In this document: positions 10,560 to 21,160 of the stretch, piece by piece
Numbering within the stretch: position 1 is the first letter of the stretch
How the letters are laid out: each line of letters starts with the position of its first letter
Translations under genes and position numbers: made by a program
Notes under the pieces: model-generated
The model's input: only the letters and a program-made list of their open reading frames with translations
Databases searched by the model: none
What the model was told of the DNA's origin: nothing
Source: Atriophallophorus winterbourni
Taxonomy: Eukaryota; Platyhelminthes; Trematoda; Plagiorchiida; Microphallidae
Length of the DNA: 64,000 nucleotides
Assembly (NCBI GenBank): GCA_013407085.1
Contig: JACCGJ010010799.1
Location: forward strand, 124,001 to 188,000
Reading direction: 5' to 3'

Positions 10560-11070
10560 CAACCACCGGTTCGACCGCAGTGACTGAAAGGAAATACTTG
10601 ACCATTCGTATGAACGGGACCCCGATAAAATTGCGACTAGATACGGCTTCTATCGAGACAATAATCTCCGAAGCAACGTACCATCAATGAGGATGCCCGA
10701 AATATGAAAAAACAAACTATACTGCCAGATCAGCATCTGATAAGCAGTTCAGTTTTGAGGGTAAGCTGCATTGTAACTTTTTATTTCGTCGTGTTAATTC
10801 AAATGGTTATTGTTACATTAGGGAACTCGATTTTTTGAATTTACTTGGAATTGACTGAATAAAAAACCTTGATCTTTGGAGATTTCCAATTCTGTATATT
10901 AGCGAACCATCTAGTGTCGATAAGTCTTCATTTTCAAATTATAATGTTTCAATGCATAGTAACACTAATCTGGAAGACGAAATAATATTTGCTAACGTCA
11001 CGGTTGAATATGTTCAGGACACATACTCAATCATCAAACAAGCTTTGGAACAAATAAAAAATCACGTTTG
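10560..11070 (+). pseudogene. Gypsy aspartic protease relic
   Basis: The frame contains LRLDTAS (10631-10651), the catalytic D-T/S-A/G motif of retroviral-type aspartic proteases, preceded by a beta-strand-like LTIRMNG. About 200 bases later a LLGID stretch replaces the expected LLG-x-DW that marks the end of this domain. Nonsense codons interrupt it. In a live element this enzyme processes the Gag-Pol polyprotein. Confidence 0.65.
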
Positions 11071-11117
11071 ATCGAGTCAGCCAAGAGGCATTAAAAGTTG
11101 AAACGATTCAAGCAGTC

Positions 11118-11890
11118 TTGCAGTATATGAAGTGTGGTCAGCCTGCCGTATTAACTGATAAAAAAATAAAAAAGTTTGCAAAAAAGAGATTTGCTCTCAA
11201 CGAAGTTCAAGGATGCCTTATGATACAATATCTTGTGGTTATCCCTGGCATCTTCCAGGAGGAGGTACTTGAACAGGTTCACATGGGGCATGCAGGAATC
11301 AGTCGTATTAAAAGCATTGCATGAATTTACGCATAGAGGCCATTTAAGGACCATTAGAAAGAAACATTTGTCAAAACATTCACAGTTGTTGCATGACCGA
11401 CAAAATGCCTCGCAAATGTGAGCTTAGAACTTGGCTAATACCAGAAGACCCGTGGTTGTGAATCCACATTGATTTTGCAGGTCCGATTGAAGGTACATAT
11501 TAATTCGTCATTGTTGATACGTATTCGAACTGGCTCGATGTGTTTCCAATGAGAGTTGCTTCAACTCAATCGGTGCTAACCCTTCTAAAAATTTATTTTC
11601 GAAATTTGGAGTGCCCGAGAAGCTTGTGTCTAAAAATCACTCACGATTTACATCTTCTGTGTTCGGAAAGTTTATCAGCTTGCGCTGAAAAAAACATGTC
11701 TGTTCACCCGCCTAACATTACCAGTCAAACGGAAAGATTGAGAGGTTTGTGGACACATTGAAACGAGCAATAGCCAAAGCAAAGTTAGATATAACGCGCC
11801 ACGACTATTTGTGCACATTCTTGTTTTCTCATAGATCAACACCAATACATGCCAAAATTAAGAAAAGGTCACCCTCGGAACTATTTTAGG
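11118..11890 (+). pseudogene. Gypsy integrase relic
   Basis: The frame at 11118-11324 contains HMGHAGISRIKSIA, the first half of the HHCC zinc-binding domain. Downstream pieces show a C-rich stretch, HIDFAGP (first catalytic Asp of the D,D35E core, near 11465), VDTYSNW and, in a shifted frame, RFVDTLKRAI after the expected catalytic Glu (near 11730). It continues to RSTPIHAKIKKRSPSELF. At least three frame changes and several stops make it non-functional. Confidence 0.75.
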
Positions 11891-12049
11891 ATGAAAGCTA
11901 AGGCAGACATTTGATCTCGTGAAACCAGTAAGAGTGCGACAACTGAAATGTAAGCGTAAAATGGAACATCAGTTTAACAAACATCAAAATGCAAAATAGA
12001 GAATGTTTAACATTCGGACAAAAGTTTATGTACTTAACATGTGATAAAA

Positions 12050-13660
12050 TGTGAAAAGAAAACCCGAATTTGACTCAAAAGTGCAGACAAAATTTTGCAA
12101 CCGCCGCAAATAGTAATCGTTTTAACCGAACTTACTGTAACACTGAAAAAGTATGATTTTATGGTGGGGTTGCTCTTATCCAGATGGACGTAAGAAATTG
12201 CCGATGCGTCCTAACTGTTCGAAATTTTTTTATTTTATATGACTTTATGGATAATCTCCTTTCATATCATAACCTTAAATATTACTCGCTCGTCTCTGAA
12301 AACGTCTTTTTTGTTAAAAAAACAATAAAATTAATGTCAACCTAGATCTATTTTGAACAATAATGATAATAATCATTCACATGTATAATGTTTCTTCAGT
12401 TTCCGACATTGCTCAGCATTTCACTGCTCGAAACTAACGTATGCGCCGTTTAACTTAGTCGATAATTATTTTCGGCGACTTGTCGTTATTCGGAAACATG
12501 ACCTCTTTTAAGTCCATGTGATGACAACCTTCAGGTCGATCGTGGTCCACTTCATATATTAAGTCTTAAATTTCTGAATAATCTTGATCCGTGCCTCGGC
12601 TTTGCAAATGATCTTGGTTCATATCTGGTAGTTTTGGCATTGTATAAAATTTCTTAATCATTGATGAGATCACACTGATGAAAATCAGACTCCAAAGCAG
12701 CATACTGTTGTTTTAAACCGCAGGCGAATGTTAAATTACGCGCAATGTAAATAGGTTATTTTGTAATCGAGAAATAGTGCAAATACTGTGGATTAACAAA
12801 TTCAATTAATTGTCAGGACACTCGCTGCGAATTCCCAGTGAATGCATTCACAAATTACATTAAATTTCATACTAATGTTTATCCAATGTCAAAACGAGAA
12901 ACTGATAAACCAATTCGTTTGTTTGATAACACCACCAATGCGCCATCTCAAATTTAATAGGCTGTCGTAGACTAACAGAATGATAGCATGTTCAAACTGA
13001 GTGACACAGAGACTCAAATGAAGGTTAAAAATTTGATCCAGAAAACCACACACACACACAAAGACAGAACATATCTAACTTCATAAAGTAAATATATAGG
13101 CAATGCTTGCCATGACATTCAACTGCTGTTTACACGATCTATATAAGCGAAAGTTAACGACACCAAAATGAACGATTTTTGGTTCCGCATTCTTTTTACA
13201 ACCTAATGATTATAATCGGTGAGCATGAACATCAAATACTGCAAGCGATCTATTTTTCTTTGATTCGGTTCTTGCTTCTAAATTGCTGAACTATCCCAGT
13301 TAAAAGAATCAACTTCGGTTTATTTAATTCTCCCATTCTTCAGAACCCTATTACATCCGAAATCGACTTAAAACCAAGTAGAGATCCTTCGTATCTAATT
13401 AATTTAAACACTTTCACTTACTCGGAATTCCGAATATGTCAATATGGTTTACATTCTGCCTTTACGTATAACAATCACGAACCACCGTAGTGGTAATAAT
13501 TAGATCATCTGCGGAATGTAATACTTAATGCTTGACAGATATAATCGCCATCCGGACAACGATTCACATTCTTTTGTAAAACTATATTTTATGAAATTGA
13601 AGTTCGTATTCATATTTTTACCAGCTACATGTAAGATTAAAGTGAATTAGGAGCTGTATT
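12050..13660 (-). repeat. Left arm of a ~3.2-kb palindrome (composite unit E, minus)
   Basis: Read in reverse complement, this arm follows the right arm (13.68-15.3 kb) landmark by landmark: repeat D with a decayed ADD motif, then gaattaaat, ttcattttggtg, gagtctctg-gtcactcagtt, the family-E gene, and the 3' flank ending near the ttgcaaccgc motif. Divergence between arms is substantial, so it is old. It includes a short CA-dinucleotide run near 13050. Confidence 0.65.
12375..12703 (-). pseudogene. Family-E small secreted protein, broken copy 5
   Basis: It starts MLLWSLIFISVISSMIK, a hydrophobic leader near-identical to the intact copy at 44643-44933, and continues with LQSRGTDQDYSEI before a nonsense codon. 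Later stops and a frame change separate the tail (NAEQCRKLKK). The promoter region keeps the cattgcgcg motif ~50 bases before the ATG, but the TATA-like block is altered. Confidence 0.7.
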
Positions 13661-14595
13661 TGTACATTTCATTCTTACTAACTTAACCTTTTTAGACGTT
13701 TATACATGCCAATGTCCAAAATGTGAATAGAAACTATAATCTCATGAAATATGGTTTTTCTAAAGAATGTGAATCGTTGTCCGGATTGCTATTATATATG
13801 TCAAGTATTGAGTATTACATTTTGCAGATGATCAAATTATTACCACTTCCATGTTTCGTTATTGTTATACGTAAATGTAAAATATAAACCATTCTCACAT
13901 ATTCGGATTGACGACTGAGGAAAAGTGTTTAACTAATTCTGTTGCGAAGGATCTCTACTTTATCTGTACTCCTGCTTGGATATATTAGGGATATGAAGAA
14001 TGGGAGAATTAAATACATCAAATTTGTTTAATTTTATCTGGGATAGAGGATGGTTTATGTTCAGCAATTTAAAGACAAAGAACGAATTAAAACTGAAAAA
14101 CGCTTGCTGCATTTGATCTTCATACCCACTGATTATACGCATTAGTTTGTGAAAATTATGCTGCACCAAATTTCGTTCATTTTGGTGCCTTTAACGTTTG
14201 CTTTCTTAAAGCGTGTACACCGCAGTTGATCAAAATGAACACTTGTATGTCATGATAGCATTGACTACATTTGTTACATCATGATTTTAGCATTGTTCGG
14301 TTTCTGTTTGGTTGTGGTTTTCTAGATAACATTTATTTCATCCATTTGAGTCTCTGCGTCACTCAGTTTAAACATTCTATTCGTAGAAGGGATCCATTCA
14401 AATTCGAGTTGGCATAATCGTGGTATTATCCTGCTCACCGATTGCTTTTGCAGTTTCTCGTCATGTCATTGGTTAAATATTGGTATAACCATTGTTGTGA
14501 TTTGTGAATGCATCACACAATTATTGTGAATTCAATAAGTGTGACCTGCGAATTAAACGAATTTGTCGATCCGCAGTGTTGTCCCTGTTTCTCGC

Positions 14596-14605
14596 TTATA
14601 AAATC
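14596..14605 (+). promoter_or_regulatory. TATA-like box of family-E copy 1
   Basis: A cttataaaat block lies ~58 bases before the ATG and ~20 bases before a conserved cattgcgcg. The same arrangement is kept at the 38.1-kb copy (tttataaaat), which makes it the likeliest core promoter. Experimental support is lacking. Confidence 0.5.
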
Positions 14606-14657
14606 CACTATTTACATTGCGCGTATTTTAAAATTCGTCTGGAGTTCAAAAAACAGT

Positions 14658-14975
14658 ATGCTACTTTGGAGTCTGATTTTCATCACTGTGATATCCACAA
14701 TGATTGAGAAATCGGATGCGATGCCAAAACCATCGGAAATGAACCCAGCTCATTTGTAAAGCCGAGGCACGAAGCAAGATTACTCAGAAATTGAGGGCCC
14801 AAAATATGAAGAAAAGCACGATCGACCCGAGGATTCTCATCATATTGACTTAGAAAATATTCAGCTTCGTAATTACTACCTGTCGCCGAAATTGATGATA
14901 GACTCAATTAAACCGTGCTTACGTTTTCTCAAGCTTTTGAACGCTGAAAAACGGCGGAAACTGGATCAGCTTTAG
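14658..14975 (+). pseudogene. Family-E small secreted protein, copy 1 with a single nonsense codon
   Basis: A 105-codon frame beginning MLLWSLIFITVISTM is open except for TAA at 14757-14759 (codon 34). The decayed copies keep CAA there, so one C-to-T change explains it. Before the stop come a signal-peptide-like leader and DAMPKPSEM. After it the frame continues with QDYSEIEGPKYEE, PEDSHHIDLENIQLRNYYLSP and ends KRRKLDQL. The family has no Cys pattern or domain I recognise. It resembles the many small secreted proteins of parasitic flatworms only in being short and secreted (inference). Confidence 0.7.
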
Positions 14976-15339
14976 ACATGTTAATGATTATTACTATCAT
15001 TATAATAATTTTTAAAATATATATTTGTGTACATATATTTTACTGTTTTCTTTCACAAGAGAGAAGATTTCAGAGGCGAGTTAGTGATATTTGAGTTTCC
15101 AATAAGAATCGAGCTTATCCATAAAGTCATATGAGATCAAAAATCACGATCTTTGTCAGGTCAGACGTATCGGCAATTTCGTATGTGCACTTGGTTAAGG
15201 ACGTCCCTGCCATTAAATCCTATTTCTTCAATGTTACTGCAAGTACGGCTTTAACGATTACCATATGCTGCGGTTGCGAAAATTTTATCTGCTCTAGTGA
15301 CTCAATTTCGGGTTTGTTTCGTCCTAAAACGAGATTATA

Positions 15340-15960
15340 TATGATTGATTCGAGCTATTTCCAATGATTGATTTGGTGAAAGTAGGTCGTACTTTATTTC
15401 AAAATGATGCTATCGGTTTTATTCATGCTGCTATATATTAAATTATAGTAATTGAAGAGAGGTATAGTGAGAAGTTTATAAAGTTCTAACTTACAGTGTG
15501 GGAGAGTGAAAACCTTATGAATCATATTTACACTCTGATTGGCCTCCGTGATCCCGTGATTTATATGCTCGTTGAGTTTAAGCGATGCAGATTAACTGAA
15601 GCAAGATCACGTGTGAAGTCGATAATTCGAATGGGATTACTATTAAGAAGGATTGATCTATCAGGTATTTACATCTGAATGCATGAACTCAGATTTATCT
15701 ACCGATAATAAGAGAAAATTAATTTCACACAAGTTGGATAATGCAGCTAAATCCTTGTTTACCCTGTCCATTCATGTTTGTGCTTCCGAAGATGGAAAAA
15801 TGACTACTTTCATGTCGTTTGCAAACAAGAATAAATTGATGTGACATATGATTGTATGTACATCGTTTATATATAGAAGAAAAGGTAATGGACCTATATA
15901 CTGCCTTGTATCACGCCACTTGAAATCGGCAGGGTGCGCGATCTGTAACCATTGACGTCA
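15340..15960 (-). pseudogene. NLR-B reverse transcriptase relic, copy 2
   Basis: It matches 1046-1720 almost end to end on the same strand. On the minus strand it retains the motif-B region near 15885-15910, a FANDMKVV version of the FADD catalytic motif near 15810-15830 (second position mutated), and the post-RT region. The 5' half of RT is missing; repeat C begins about 90 bases further right. Confidence 0.75.
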
Positions 15961-15999
15961 AAGCAATTATCAACATACAATTCTCCTTATTGCATAGAG

Positions 16000-16850
16000 T
16001 GGAAAAATGGTTGTACATCGCGAAGTTCACGTGATCTGAAACACGAGTAAGTAACATTCGATTGCATGGAGAAATCATTCCACGTTCACATAGTGTGAGT
16101 TTTAATCATCCACGTAGCATGTGTCGAAATCACTATTGGTATGCAGACGGTGACGTAATCGAAGTGGTTATTCTGGTGGTAATGAATGTCCGCAACGAAG
16201 AACCATTTTCAGGAAATTTCGAGAATCTCACATTTACAATTTCCTTTTGCTTTTCCATGTAGAAATGCTCCAGAAAGATTTGAAAGTTAAGTCAACAAAC
16301 TTAAATCAACATTTGATCGTACAATCCGTACCTCAGCTAAACAACTTTGAAATGTTATTCCAATTGGAAGTGCTTCAGCAATCTTTAAAATTTAACTCTC
16401 TTACTTTAAATGGAAAAGGCTGACAAGCTGGTCAACAGTTTGTCGTAACATTATGAACTCCCAATATGAAACTTATCTAAATGCCTTCAAAATTTCATCC
16501 TCATTTGGACGTTCAAAAATCCCACACACTCAACGAACTCTTTCCTTCTGTTTTCGCCCATTTGTTAGGGACAATATGATTAGATCCGCGTGTATTTAAA
16601 CGGCTGTAAAATAGTCAACCAGTCGAGATTGTAGAGCACTTCTATATAAGGTTGTCCAATTATTGCTCATTAAAATACGTGTATTGACTTTGCTGCGGTT
16701 AGATACGTCGTCTATCGTAAGTTCGTGTTTACTGTAATTTACACGATAGTGAAGAACAGTTATCTGAATCACAAGACTGTTCAATCTTTATCCGCTCATA
16801 CTCGATATGTTTATCGAGAGAGACAGAAAAATTGTCATGAAGAGAAAAGC
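16000..16850. repeat. Repeat C copy 2
   Basis: It aligns with 4960-5800 in the same orientation. Its first ~150 bases also match the unit boundaries inside the 41-kb tandem copies (gtaagtaacattc, gttcacttag-like). It follows NLR-B as in the first copy. From 16850 to about 18650 I see no gene. A degenerate (AATAC)n run lies at ~17868-17902. Confidence 0.55.
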
Positions 16851-18659
16851 AAACCTACTTTCCTGAACCAATTTCACCGAAGCCATTAGATTGATTTATC
16901 GCCAATTTATTTTGTGTTCACAGCGATATTTATGTTACTCACATGTCAACTATTCGTCTTTATGTTATAACAGCCATATGCATGTAGTGATAGATCAAGC
17001 AAAACAAGAACAAATGCCTTTCTCGTATGTAAGAATTTCAAGCAAATAAATCAACGCCACTAAAAATTACCCAAATATGAACCGTCTAAAAACTGTTCGC
17101 ATCACGTCCAAAAACGTGACAAAGTTAGCAGTTGCATTTCCGTATGATATTCACACATTTCTATTATTCTCAAATGGGGGCAACTACTAAACGTTGGTCA
17201 ATTGCTTCACCTTTAGCCTGGAACGCAGTGTGGTCTTCAGACAGATCTTCATGAGCCGATGATGCTCAACTATAATTACTGTGTTCCGTCCAATATGCTC
17301 ATATTTCTGTTCGCATGGTTAGATATTTCATCTGCTTAAACTACCAGGTTTTAGAATTCAATATTTCGAATCGTTTTGAAATTTTTCCCTGAACACGCTG
17401 AAAACTTTCCAAAGTTTTTTGATTACCTGATCAAGTTCTACATGTATTACCATCTACGTTCTGGTTTAGACGAGTGGCGTTGCTTGATAATAATATCTGA
17501 TATTTAAATGTATTCACCCATGACAATGCTCTTCATCATTCAAACTTGTATTATTGGAAAAAGTCTTCAAATGCTTTATTTGTCCTCTACAAATGATAAG
17601 ATATCCATGTCCTTTGTTTTGGTAGCAATGCTGTATATATCCGTTATTTATCAGAAACGTGTGAAAAGTTTGAATTCAATGGTAAGAAACTGAATGGTGG
17701 TTTTTCTTTTCATGAATATTTGACTTTACACTTCTAGAACTAGGTAGAGTGTCGTTTTGCGATACAGCAAATTTTCCGAAAATTGACTGGCGAAATTAAT
17801 CGTTCGCAGTTCATCATGTTAACTGAAGTCGACATGATTGAACTGCATTGGGTACCCTTATCAAAAACATACAATACAACAATACAATGCAATACAATAC
17901 AACTTTCAGACATATACTTTCGAATATTAGCAGCAAAATGATCTTTTGTCTTTATTAAGCATGATCTAACGGTAAAATCCCAATACGAAGCTATTCATCG
18001 TCGACGGTGAGGTGTTTTATTCATAATTGTAAGGTACTCATTAGTAGACTGTTACTTCGCAAAAATAGAATTGAAAGGTTGGTTCATTTTTACTGTATTT
18101 AGGTTAAAAAAAATTGAACGAATTTGTACTCTAACCATAATGTTTCAACATTAATAAAATAGTTATAGAAATTAAAATAACGTCTAATGTCTTCTTCACA
18201 GGACGACAATATAACGACTTCACATGTTCTGTTTCTTGATTGGGCCATCTTTTGTAAAAATCGAACTTGGGTGGACATTGAAAAAGCTCGAATTCCGTAG
18301 CATCCGTATTATTCCACGGCAAGATACCATCCGCTTTGTTTGTAACAGCCACCTTCTGAGCACACGATGTTATAAATGGCGTTCACGCACCGTAAAAGTA
18401 ATCTCAGCTCGACAGAAAATAACATTATCAGTGAGTACACAGATCGACAGATGTTCAGCTGACAATGCGATCTGTGCGCCTTTGAAAACATATTATGCAG
18501 CCCAAGTTTTGTTGTTTGAAACGTTGAATTTCTCGTTTTCTTTCATTTTGGTGTATAACATTTTTATATAATTTCTCGCATTATATAGATTATCCGATTT
18601 ATTTAAAAACGGTTCTTAAGAACTGTAACAATTAGAAACCAGTACTGCTTAGGCGCATT

Positions 18660-18860
18660 CTGCTATAAAAAATTCAGGCGTAGATGTCTCCACAATTTGT
18701 CACAAGGTGCGGTGACGAATAACTTATAACAACGGAATTCGACAGAGCAATCTATTTTAATATGGTTGTGACCGAACGTGTTTTCGTAATGCAAAGAAAT
18801 TTGACTGAAATCGATTAGAGCATTTTTTGGGTAACGACTACCCATTTTAAACAAATGAGC
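18660..18860. repeat. Short repeat shared with 25160-25260
   Basis: A ~100-base core (aatatggttg, then taatgcaaagaaattt, then aatcg-ttag) recurs in the same orientation at 25185-25250. Nothing indicates its function. Confidence 0.4.
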
Positions 18861-18929
18861 CTGATTGTCTGGCCAGAATATTCTATACTTGGTTGTAGTT
18901 AATTTCGAGATTGTTGTGTAAAAATGCAA

Positions 18930-19822
18930 GAAACATTGTCAAGTATGAAGTAGTACATTTTGCAGATGATCTAATTATGTTCACTACTGTGTTTCATGAG
19001 TGTTATTCGTAAAGCTAGAATGTATAACACATTCACATATTCGGACTGGAAAGTCCCAAAACGTGTTTAAATTAATCACCTACGAAGGATATCTATTTTT
19101 GACTCAAGTCCTCTTCGGATATATCAGTGATCAACTGATTAGGAGAATGAAATATATACCGAAGTTGGTCCTTTTTAATTGGGACCGGAGATTGTTAGAA
19201 TGAAGAATCGAATCGATTTAAAAATTGATCGCTTTCTAAATTTGATCTTGATGCTGTGAATACGCAGAACTAAAAATTGTTCAGATTGTGAACCACACGA
19301 AATCCAACGTTGATCGAAGTGAACATGTCAAAAACATCGCAAGCATTGTCAACATTATTCACTTCGTGATTATTCAGTCATTATTCAGTCTTTGTGTGTA
19401 CGAGTGTGTGCTTGTCTGGATCATTTTTTTCTTCCATTTTTGTCTCTGCGTCACTCAGTTTGAAGATGCTATCTGCCTATGAGAGCCAATTAATTTCAAG
19501 ATGGCATCGTTGATGTGATATCCTGCTAACGGATTGGTTTTTCAAATTTGCCGCTGTTGATCGAAGTGAACAAATAAAAATCATAGTAAGCATTAAATTC
19601 ATTTTTTACTTCATGATTTAAGCATTGTTTCGTATGAGTTTGTGTGTGCGTGTGGTTTTCTGGATCAACTTTACTTCATCCATTTTAGTCTGCATGTCAC
19701 TAAATTTGAACATACTACCATTCCATTGCTCTACGAGAGACAATCAAATTCGAGATGGCATCGTAACGGATTGATTTTTCAGTTCCGCCTAATGCCGTTG
19801 GTCAAAAATTAGTATAAGCTTT
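18930..19822 (+). repeat. Composite unit E copy, 5' part (repeat D and linker, partly duplicated)
   Basis: It starts with an HFADDLIM reverse-transcriptase-like relic (~18955), then repeat D (19010-19200), then the linker with gtctctgcgtcactcag. From ~19555 the linker repeats (a second tttgtgtgtg...gttttctggatca block), giving an internal duplication. It is interrupted at 19823 by the hammerhead repeat insertion and resumes at 20383. Confidence 0.6.
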
Positions 19823-19937
19823 TGGATAAGGCTGGTACGACCAACCTGTTCAAAGCATGTGTCCAAACACATGTTAAATGGGGTTTAACTCATAAACCAT
19901 GAAACAAAATATTTCATTTGCATGCTTTTCCGTCATT

Positions 19938-19982
19938 CACACACCCGACCGGTTCGTTGCTGTTTGAACTCATCAGTAGGGC
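19938..19982 (-). ncRNA. Decayed hammerhead ribozyme core
   Basis: On the minus strand CTGATGAGTTC, loop AAACA, GCAAC is followed by GAA rather than GAAA, then CCGGTC. Loss of one invariant A and a weakened stem II predict loss of activity. Confidence 0.55.
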
Positions 19983-20303
19983 CAGTAAGTCAGGATCTGC
20001 TGCGCTTGAAAACAGTGGAAGAATGTAAACAAGGAAGCGCTTGTATGCCACTGTTGGATCATGGGGGTACGATCCAAACTGTTCAACGCATGTGTCCAAA
20101 CCACATGGTAAGTGGGTGTGAATGACGGAAAAGCATTGCACATGACTATTTTGTTTCCTGGTTATGGGTTTAACCCCATTTAACATGTGTTTGGGCCACA
20201 TGCTGACCAGGTTGTTGGATAGCCTTATCCAACAGTGGCATACAAGCGCTTCTTGTTTACCATCTTCACTGTTTCAAGCGCATGCAGATCCTGATCTTAC
20301 TGT

Positions 20304-20345
20304 CCCTACCTGATGAGTGCAAACAGCACGAAACCGGTCGTGGGG
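20304..20345 (+). ncRNA. Type I hammerhead ribozyme (best example in the window)
   Basis: Stem I pairs CCCUAC (20304-20309) with GUGGGG (20340-20345), six pairs including one G-U. The core CUGAUGA is 20310-20316. Stem II is GUGC / GCAC closed by loop AAACA (20317-20329). GAAA is 20330-20333. Stem III is ACCGGU with no loop, and the cleavage triplet GUC ends at 20339. All invariant core residues are present. Because ACCGGU is self-complementary but cannot fold as a hairpin, activity would be expected chiefly from dimeric or multimeric transcripts, as in other hammerheads with minimal stem III. Confidence 0.85.
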
Positions 20346-20382
20346 TGTGAATGACGGAAAAGCATGCAAATGAATATTTAGA

Positions 20383-21160
20383 ATAAGCTTTATTGTGCTT
20401 TGTGAACGCATCCACAATTATTGCGAATTCACTACGAGTGTCCTGCGAATAATTGAGTTCGTCAATCCGCAGTATTGTTGTTGTTTCTCGCTTCTAAAAT
20501 CAGCTAGATTGCGCGTATTTTAACATTCGTCTGCAGTTCAAACCAACTTTGGAGTCTGATTTTGATCAGTAAGTTCTGCACAATGGTTGAGAAATGTGAT
20601 GGGATGCCAAACTCAACGGATATGAACAAAGATCATTAGCTAAACGGAGTCACGGTTTATGATCAACGAAAAATTAAATGCACAAAATATTCATTGAACA
20701 AAGATCGCCCGGTGTATTGTTATTACAAGGACATAGAAAATGGCAATTTTCTGAAATACGAGAAGTCACCATTTAATGTACTCCTTAAGTTCTTTAAACC
20801 AATGAGACGTTTTTGAAGCTCGGAGAAGTCAAAAAGTGGAGAAAAAAGGACGCGTAATCATGTGTACAAAAAGAGGATAGAAAAAATATGCCGATATACA
20901 AACAATTTGCTTTTATTTTCCCCTGAGAGATATATTTAGAAAAGAGACCTTAATAATTATTGATCTATTACAATAGCTTATTCATGAAGCTAAATGGGAA
21001 AAATCATGATATTTGTCAAATCACACTTATGGGCGTTTTCGTACGTTGCATGAGATAATAGAACCTCCACCATATAATCCTACATTTTAATTTCACTGTT
21101 TGTTCTGTTTTTATGATTACCACATGCTGCAAGTCACGAAGTGTTGTTTGCTTTTGTTTC
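20383..21160 (+). repeat. Composite unit E copy, 3' part
   Basis: It resumes after the hammerhead insertion: the linker ending gcgaattcacta, a promoter region with ctaaaatc replacing the TATA block, the broken secreted-protein copy, and a 3' flank matching 15120-15270 (aaaatca-gat-tttgtca, attaccacatgctgc). From 21160 to 22060 nothing is recognised. Confidence 0.6.
20545..20877 (+). pseudogene. Family-E small secreted protein, broken copy 2
   Basis: The initiating ATG and first leader codons are lost, although the ttggagtctgattt leader sequence is still visible. The body encodes GVTVYDQRKIKCTKYSL, DRPVYCYYKDIENG, FLKYEKSPF and FKPMRRF, then a stop. This body belongs to a second subfamily shared with the 38.1-kb copy and clearly different from the DYSEIEG bodies of copies 1, 4 and 5. 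Confidence 0.65.

Larger units (their letters stand above)
9481..12050 (+). mobile_element. Ty3/Gypsy retrotransposon relic lacking RT and RNase H
   Basis: Pieces occur in Gypsy order on the plus strand: gag tail with a zinc-knuckle-like SCHNC...GH near 10440-10480 (last Cys lost), protease (10560-11070), then integrase (11118-11890). Reverse transcriptase and RNase H, which should lie between protease and integrase, are missing, so an internal deletion lies near 11070-11110. Frames are broken throughout. The integrase wording (HIDFAGP, SNWLDVFPM) is typical of Gypsy clades known from flatworms such as CsRn1 (inference). Confidence 0.75.
13680..15340 (+). repeat. Right arm of the ~3.2-kb palindrome (composite unit E, plus)
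   Basis: It contains, in order, a reverse-transcriptase-like HFADDQII relic near 13820, repeat D, a linker with ttcattttggtg, the family-E gene with its TATA region, and a 3' flank. It is followed tail-to-tail by the NLR-B relic at 15340-15960. The same order occurs in reverse at 45.5-42.6 kb. Confidence 0.65.
19823..20382. mobile_element. Inverted dimer of the hammerhead-bearing repeat, with target duplication
   Basis: The insertion is bounded by ataagcttt at 19814-19822 and 20383-20391, a 9-bp direct repeat of the target (the interrupted unit is known uninterrupted at 14.5 kb). Inside are one monomer with its ribozyme on the minus strand (19823 to ~20075) and one with it on the plus strand (~20100-20382). 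Both carry short palindromes (catgtgtccaaacacatg; ggggtttaacccc-like). Such short, protein-free, ribozyme-bearing dimers resemble retrozymes and schistosome SINE-like hammerhead repeats (established families; the assignment is inference). Confidence 0.7.

Noticed and set aside
13050..13062. CA dinucleotide run as a regulatory or structural feature
   Set aside because: It is a simple microsatellite lying in a linker region that is also GT/CA-rich in the other composite-unit copies.
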